A stretch of 64,000 bases of DNA from Tomocerus qinae (lineage: Eukaryota; Arthropoda; Collembola; Entomobryomorpha; Tomoceridae). The stretch lies in contig CM034548.1 in the NCBI GenBank assembly GCA_020055645.1, positions 50,150,296 to 50,214,295 on the forward strand. The letters run 5' to 3'. The notes below the pieces were generated by a model, which was not told the DNA's origin, searched no databases, and was given only the letters and a program-made list of their open reading frames with translations. This document shows, piece by piece, positions 59,171 through 64,000 of the stretch (positions are counted from its first letter, which is position 1; each line of letters starts with the position of its first letter). The position numbers were made by a program, and so were the translations under genes.

Positions 59171-60620
59171 GTTTGGCTCAACCCACTGGAAAGTATAGTT
59201 AAATCTTATGGACTAATAGAACAGCAATTGTCCATGTAGTTTGACGTAGTTGAATTAACTTATCTCTTAGATTATATGACTACACACTGTAGATCTAGAT
59301 GCGATATACGGTCACATGATTGAACTTTTGTTTACATTTGGAATTTGGATAAACTGAGGCAAATACAAAAAATACCGCTTGCCTAATACAATATGACAAT
59401 CTCAATATTCTCAATGTTGTCAAACAAATCAATTGAGCTTTTAAATTGTCCGCCTTTTACCCAATTCACTCTTAAGTCTCCTTCGCAGGTCATAAAAATG
59501 CAATTTTACATTAAATGAATGGAGATGTCCAATCTATCCAAATCTATGACTTATCTACAGAAGACGCTGTTGTTCCAGGTCCGTTGCCTTACTTTAACAC
59601 GGTAGTTAAATCTCTTACAGTTAGAGGGCTCTGTTTCATTCTGAAGCTTTAAGGTTGACTATCAGTAATGTTAATTTCCTATCTCAGGAAAGTGAAAATA
59701 TCTGCAGTAATTGCACCTACAAGATTTTGGTGACTATTGTTGGAAAGATTGAACATTTCCCTGGAACTTGTGGCCCTCCGAATTTTCAAAAACAAACCAA
59801 ATGGGTCATAATTAGCGTTTCAAAAAAATTTTTTAATAGAAAAAGGGCGTGGAAATTTTCTGCGACAATATTGTGATGTATTTTTATTACAATCAAATAA
59901 TTTAAAAATCTGAGAGACGCATGTTCCAGACAAATCCTGGAGGATCAACACAAAATTTACCGAAATGAAATCGGTGGATTATTTTTTGATTTATGTCCAC
60001 TATTCTGAAGGTCTGTAATTTGAAAAAATGTATAAGCAAAACCATCAGAGAACGACCCACAAATCTAGAGTGGCAGAGTACACAAAACAGTTATGGAACT
60101 AGAGTTACAGGTTACAGTGCACACTCAAAACAACTAGATATTTGTTTTTTGTCCTAGTTCCGTCTTTCTTACAGATTTTTGATCCATTTGAAAATATATC
60201 CGGATGTTATAAAAGTATAAATTGTCAGCTATCTAATCTGTTGTTTGTGTGCGAAGGTAAATGTCATTTTGTGTTGGCGGAATTTTGAGTGCCAAAGGGA
60301 CTACTTTATACCAGGGACGGATTTAATTTTTAGTATAGTGCAGTTAGCTTTGCTTTTGCTAGCATTGATCTACTTGTAAGAGGAGCTAAGCCTCCACTGT
60401 TAGTCACCCTTAATTTCTATATTATTATTCTTCCAGTTTAACCCATTAATAATAGTCTAATTCCACGGTTTGGCTCCACAGTAAGTATTCATAGCAGAAA
60501 AAGCATTTTTGAAAGTCTATGAAGGCAAATTTGAATGCCTATACCGCCAAACTATTGTACCACGAATTGGCGCCTGTTCTCAAACTCCAATCCACCAGAG
60601 GTGGTCATGATTTAGTCATT
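59171..60620. other. No recognised feature
   Basis: Short open frames only, with no family features and no clear tandem or inverted repeat. 60320-60420 is mildly richer in G+C. Confidence 0.4.
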
Positions 60621-60624
60621 GATT

Positions 60625-61203
60625 GGTATGAATAAGAATAAGTATTTACTACCAAGTAAAAAGTATAAATAACTTGACTTGAAGTAAAAGGTAGAAGCAA
60701 AAGCAATTGCTTTAAATCGAATGAACAAAAAATACTTTTCCTACCAAGCATTTACTTTGCATTTGTAGTATTTACTTCGCAATTTTTTAAGAACATAATT
60801 TGGTTACTATGGCTCAGCCAATCAGAGACCAACAAAGAATCGCATCTATACTCTTTAATTGACAAATGCATCCTCGTGGTCATGGTTATAAGTAATCGGT
60901 CAGAGTTATCCATGCTTCACTTTAGAAAATTAATCTTGAATCCTACTCTTTAGCGCGGGGAAGCAAAAGGTGAAGTTCAAATTTTTGAAGTAACTACTCA
61001 AATTAGAAGTAAATACTAGATATTATTCATACCAAAATGTAGTATTTACTTCTAATGGTAGCAAATGCTTCATGAAGTTTAACAAATAGTTTTAATCTAA
61101 GATTAAGCATAAGTAATTGCTAATATTTTTATTCACACCAAAGAAACCTTTTACTTCAAAAACATCAAGTAAAAGCTTAAGGTAGACCTTATTCATATCA
61201 CTC
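60625..61203. repeat. Foldback-like region with AAGTAAATACT motifs
   Basis: GGTATGAATAAG...AGTATTTACTACCAAGTAA on the left is loosely inverted relative to TTACTTCAAAAACATCAAGT...CTTATTCATATCAC on the right, with many AAGTA(A)ATACTT and ACTTCTAA motifs between. Probably an old foldback element; the edges are imprecise. Confidence 0.5.
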
Positions 61204-62440
61204 GTTTTCATTGGCTGTTAACTAGCCAATAATAATGATTAAATTATGAAAGATGGCATCAAACAAATATAACAAAGACTTTGGGCATATTCAGCTATTT
61301 CAGGCTTAATCTTAGTATATGCCCAGTTAAAAGTTAACTGAATACACCCAGACGCAGACTTAAAACAGGCTGCTGCACAAAAAGGCTGAATTGGTCACGA
61401 TATCACCTTGGTACACATTTGCACTCATGTAATGTTCTAATGCACTGTCCTATGGGACAGTAATCCGTAACCATGGGATCGAATTACTGTACTGCTGTAC
61501 AAGCTATGGCACAATGGAAATTCGCAAGGCAAATTTACTGCACGAGCGTTGACATAGAGAAAAGCATGGTTGAATTGAGTCGTAATACATTTCGAATTCT
61601 TAATGATTATAATGTACGTATATATATATCGTTCTGCAATATCGAAAAAATTAATTAACATTTTTTAGTAGAGCTGATGGTACATTTTACTATCCCATTG
61701 ACTGCTTGTGTCAGTTGGCACACATTTTTTGTAGAACTTTTTTTAAATGGGAGATTCTCGATAATTTTTGGGGTTTATTTTTAAAAAATGGTGTATTTCA
61801 TTGTTTCCCTGTACTTGATGCTACGTTTGATCAGACAGTTGGAGCTGTAGCTAGTTTTCCAATCCAGTAGAGTAGAAGATTAAAGTATATTTAAAATATT
61901 GTATTATAAAATTCATATAATAATTTAAGGGAACTACCCATGATTCTCCGGAATTGTTTATATTACTGTGATGGGCAACCTGCTGAATTTCTCCAGTCCA
62001 TGGTTCACCCCTTAGCTTGGTACACTAGTATCTTTTTTTCATGCAACAGAAATCCCCTACTTTATAGTCTTGTATTTAAATGTATTTACATGGTGCATTT
62101 CACAACCATAAAGTCCAGTTTTGCAGCTTTATTCAGTCTGTCCTGTCTTAATCCATTTACTAAATATGCGTTGATCCATTTAAAATTATATTATATTCAG
62201 AATTTCGGAACCAATTTCTGGAATATATAAACATAGTACACAATAGTGTTATTTTACCTGTCAGTAGAACGTATATTGATACATTGTGAAGTATATACTT
62301 ATTTCATGTAATAATAAACATGCTGGAAACTGATAGTGAAGCCTTTGATAGTGATAGTGAAACTTTATCTACACATTTTTATCAACACATTCATGAATAA
62401 ATTTTTCCCTTGCCTATTACATAGATAGGTATGAACCTAA
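61204..62440. other. No recognised feature
   Basis: AT-rich sequence with short frames lacking domain features. The stretch at 61440-61510 has an inverted ACTGTCC-TGGGACAGT motif. No exon of the MUN gene could be recognised here. Confidence 0.4.
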
Positions 62441-62940
62441 ATCTTGCTATCAGACAGACACATATGTAAAATGTAAACGCACAGCCACACATACAAACCG
62501 ACAGAAACACAATCGATCAGACACGTATAAACAGACACACACTCGATCAGACACGTATAAACAGACACACACTCGATCAGACACGTATAAGCAGACACAC
62601 ACTCGATCAGACACGTATAAACAGACACACACTCGATCAGACACGTATAAACAGAAACACGCTCGATCAGACACGTATAAACTGACACACACTCGATCAG
62701 ACACGTATAAACAGACATACATTCGATCAAACACGTACAAGCAGACATACACTCAAACAGAAACACACTCACGCAAACATACACTCACGAACTGACAGAA
62801 ACATATACAAACAAATAAGACATACATACAAACGAACGGACAATCATGTATGCAAACGGAAAGACACACCTGCTATCAGACGGACACATATGTAAAATGT
62901 AAACACACAGCCACACATGCAAACCGACAGAAACTCACTC
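62441..62940. repeat. 30-bp minisatellite inside a 430-bp-spaced direct repeat
   Basis: 62441-62510 and 62870-62940 share CTATCAGAC-GACACATATGTA, AAATGTAAAC and CACAGCCACACAT-CAAACCGAC. Between them are about eight 30-bp units of CTCGATCAGACACGTATAAA plus CAGACACACA (62511-62760). Open minus frames (Cys/Val/Tyr-rich) come from the 30-bp period. Confidence 0.9.
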
Positions 62941-63289
62941 AAACAGACGCACACTCAATCAGACACGTAAAAACTGACACACTCAAACAGACAAGCATAA
63001 CAAAATAACAAGCATTTCTGTTGTTTAAGATAGTTGGACAAGGTTTCCTTTACAATCTCATAATATATTGCATCATAAAATGGGGACAATGCTAAAAACA
63101 TTTTAGAAACAAGATACAGCGCAACAAATAATTGAAGTACAAGATACATGATATCTCAAATTTAATTTATAATACTAAAATATTCAAACCAATATATAGT
63201 ACAGTTAATTCTTTTTACCAATATTATAATATTCTTCAATCAAAGTGGTTAATAATTTTACAATAACTGAATACAGTATACATCCTCAT

Positions 63290-63600
63290 TAATTTAAAAC
63301 ATTTGGATTTAGATATTCTCTTTAATCTAAAACATTTTGTATTAGATATCCACATTCATTCAATACAATGTGAATTAAACACCCGAATTAATTTAATACA
63401 ATGTGAATTAAACATTCGAATTAATTTAATACAGATAAAATTAAGCATCCGCGTTAATTTAATACAGATTGTATTAAACAACCATACTATACAATTTGAA
63501 TTAAACATCTATATTTGTATTACAAAGTTGCAAATGATCATCTGTGTTAGTCTGGCAAGTTTGTATTAATCATCTACATTAATATAACAAAGTTTGTATT
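63290..63600. repeat. AT-rich 30-35-bp diverged minisatellite
   Basis: Units with TTAATTTAATACA-(ATGTG/GATTG)-(A/T)ATTAAACA-CC. About eight diverged copies. Nothing coding. Confidence 0.7.
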
Positions 63601-64000
63601 ATTAGTAGTTCGCTTTAACATCTACCACAATGGATACAATGGAAACAATGAAACACCATCGCTAATTGGATATTTTGTATTGTGTTGCTAATTGCTTTTT
63701 AATTGCCTTTCCTCGACGCTCGGCGAAGCGAATGCAGTAGTGAATGTGTTGTAGACAGCAGCTCGATGGCGGGGGCAATAAAACTGGCGAAGTTGTATCT
63801 TCAATATACCGAACGGAGATTATAATACACAATCTCACACACAAAGTACCAAATAGTAATAAATAACATATTAAGAAGCTTACCACGCATGCCTGCATAG
63901 TAACCACAACCACATAGACCTTGCTAAATGCATGTTAAATAATGTTTTACATCTGGCTTTATTCCTCCCGAAGGATAAGTCCGATTTTTATGGGACTTAA

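Noticed and set aside
61473..61658. Possible further MUN gene exon at 61.5 kb
   Set aside because: No match to the MHD2 or C2 pattern and no convincing splice pair in frame.
62437..62784. Two overlapping Cys/Tyr/Val-rich open frames on the minus strand
   Set aside because: Produced by the 30-bp tandem repeat; overlapping frames are equally open.
1..64000. CRISPR array, bacterial operons, rRNA or tRNA genes
   Set aside because: Tandem repeats here have no unique spacers, genes show spliceosomal introns, and no cloverleaf-forming sequence was recognised; the tRNA-like string at 2.87 kb is a primer-binding site.

Overview
This is an AT-rich eukaryotic (metazoan) window, built from transposable elements, minisatellites and the widely spaced exons of one host gene. 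Canonical spliceosomal introns, BEL/Pao, Helitron, Penelope-like, CR1/L2-like and hAT-type elements, a DUF4780-like protein and a MUN-domain gene together suggest an arthropod, possibly a basal hexapod. Species cannot be fixed from the sequence. No bacterial features, rRNA, tRNA gene or CRISPR array were seen.

Layout. 1-11.65 kb is a nest of elements on the minus strand. A Helentron-like Helitron (3.49-11.65 kb) with N-terminal, Rep, PIF1-helicase and endonuclease parts has been hit by a 1.19-kb insertion carrying a 12-bp target duplication inside helicase motif VI. A BEL/Pao LTR retrotransposon (1-3490, running off the left edge) lies inside its endonuclease region. 12.4-13.5 kb is a hAT-type element with an 8-bp duplication, itself carrying a foldback insertion with its own 8-bp duplication. 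14-20.3 kb holds a Myb/SANT-like ORF, a BEL gag fragment, a decayed Penelope-like element that splits a 15-bp minisatellite, and another hAT-type MITE. 20.76-24.8 kb is a 4-kb array of a 20-bp unit that changes orientation near 21.19 kb. 25-28.4 kb holds MITEs and a 5'-truncated LINE.

29.8-54.6 kb carries, on the plus strand, at least eight well-supported, mostly phase-compatible exons of a BAIAP3/UNC13D-type (Munc13-4 family) gene: the end of a C2 domain followed by the MUN domain. Its 5' and 3' ends were not found in the window. Its introns carry MITEs, LINE fragments, many minisatellites and, on the opposite strand, an intact two-exon DUF4780-like gene (51.58-52.76 kb). 54.6-64 kb has no recognised host exon. 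It holds MITEs, a second copy of the 12.4-kb hAT element, a retropepsin-like fragment and more short tandem repeats.

The most unusual signal is a set of 20-bp minisatellites at 20.8-24.8, 43.0-43.2, 46.2-46.6 and 46.8-48.0 kb. All are built on TCGA-centred half-units spaced 10 bp apart, and two of these loci have a short arm facing a long inverted arm. One such inverted pair lies inside an intron of the MUN gene, so its pre-mRNA could form a long hairpin.
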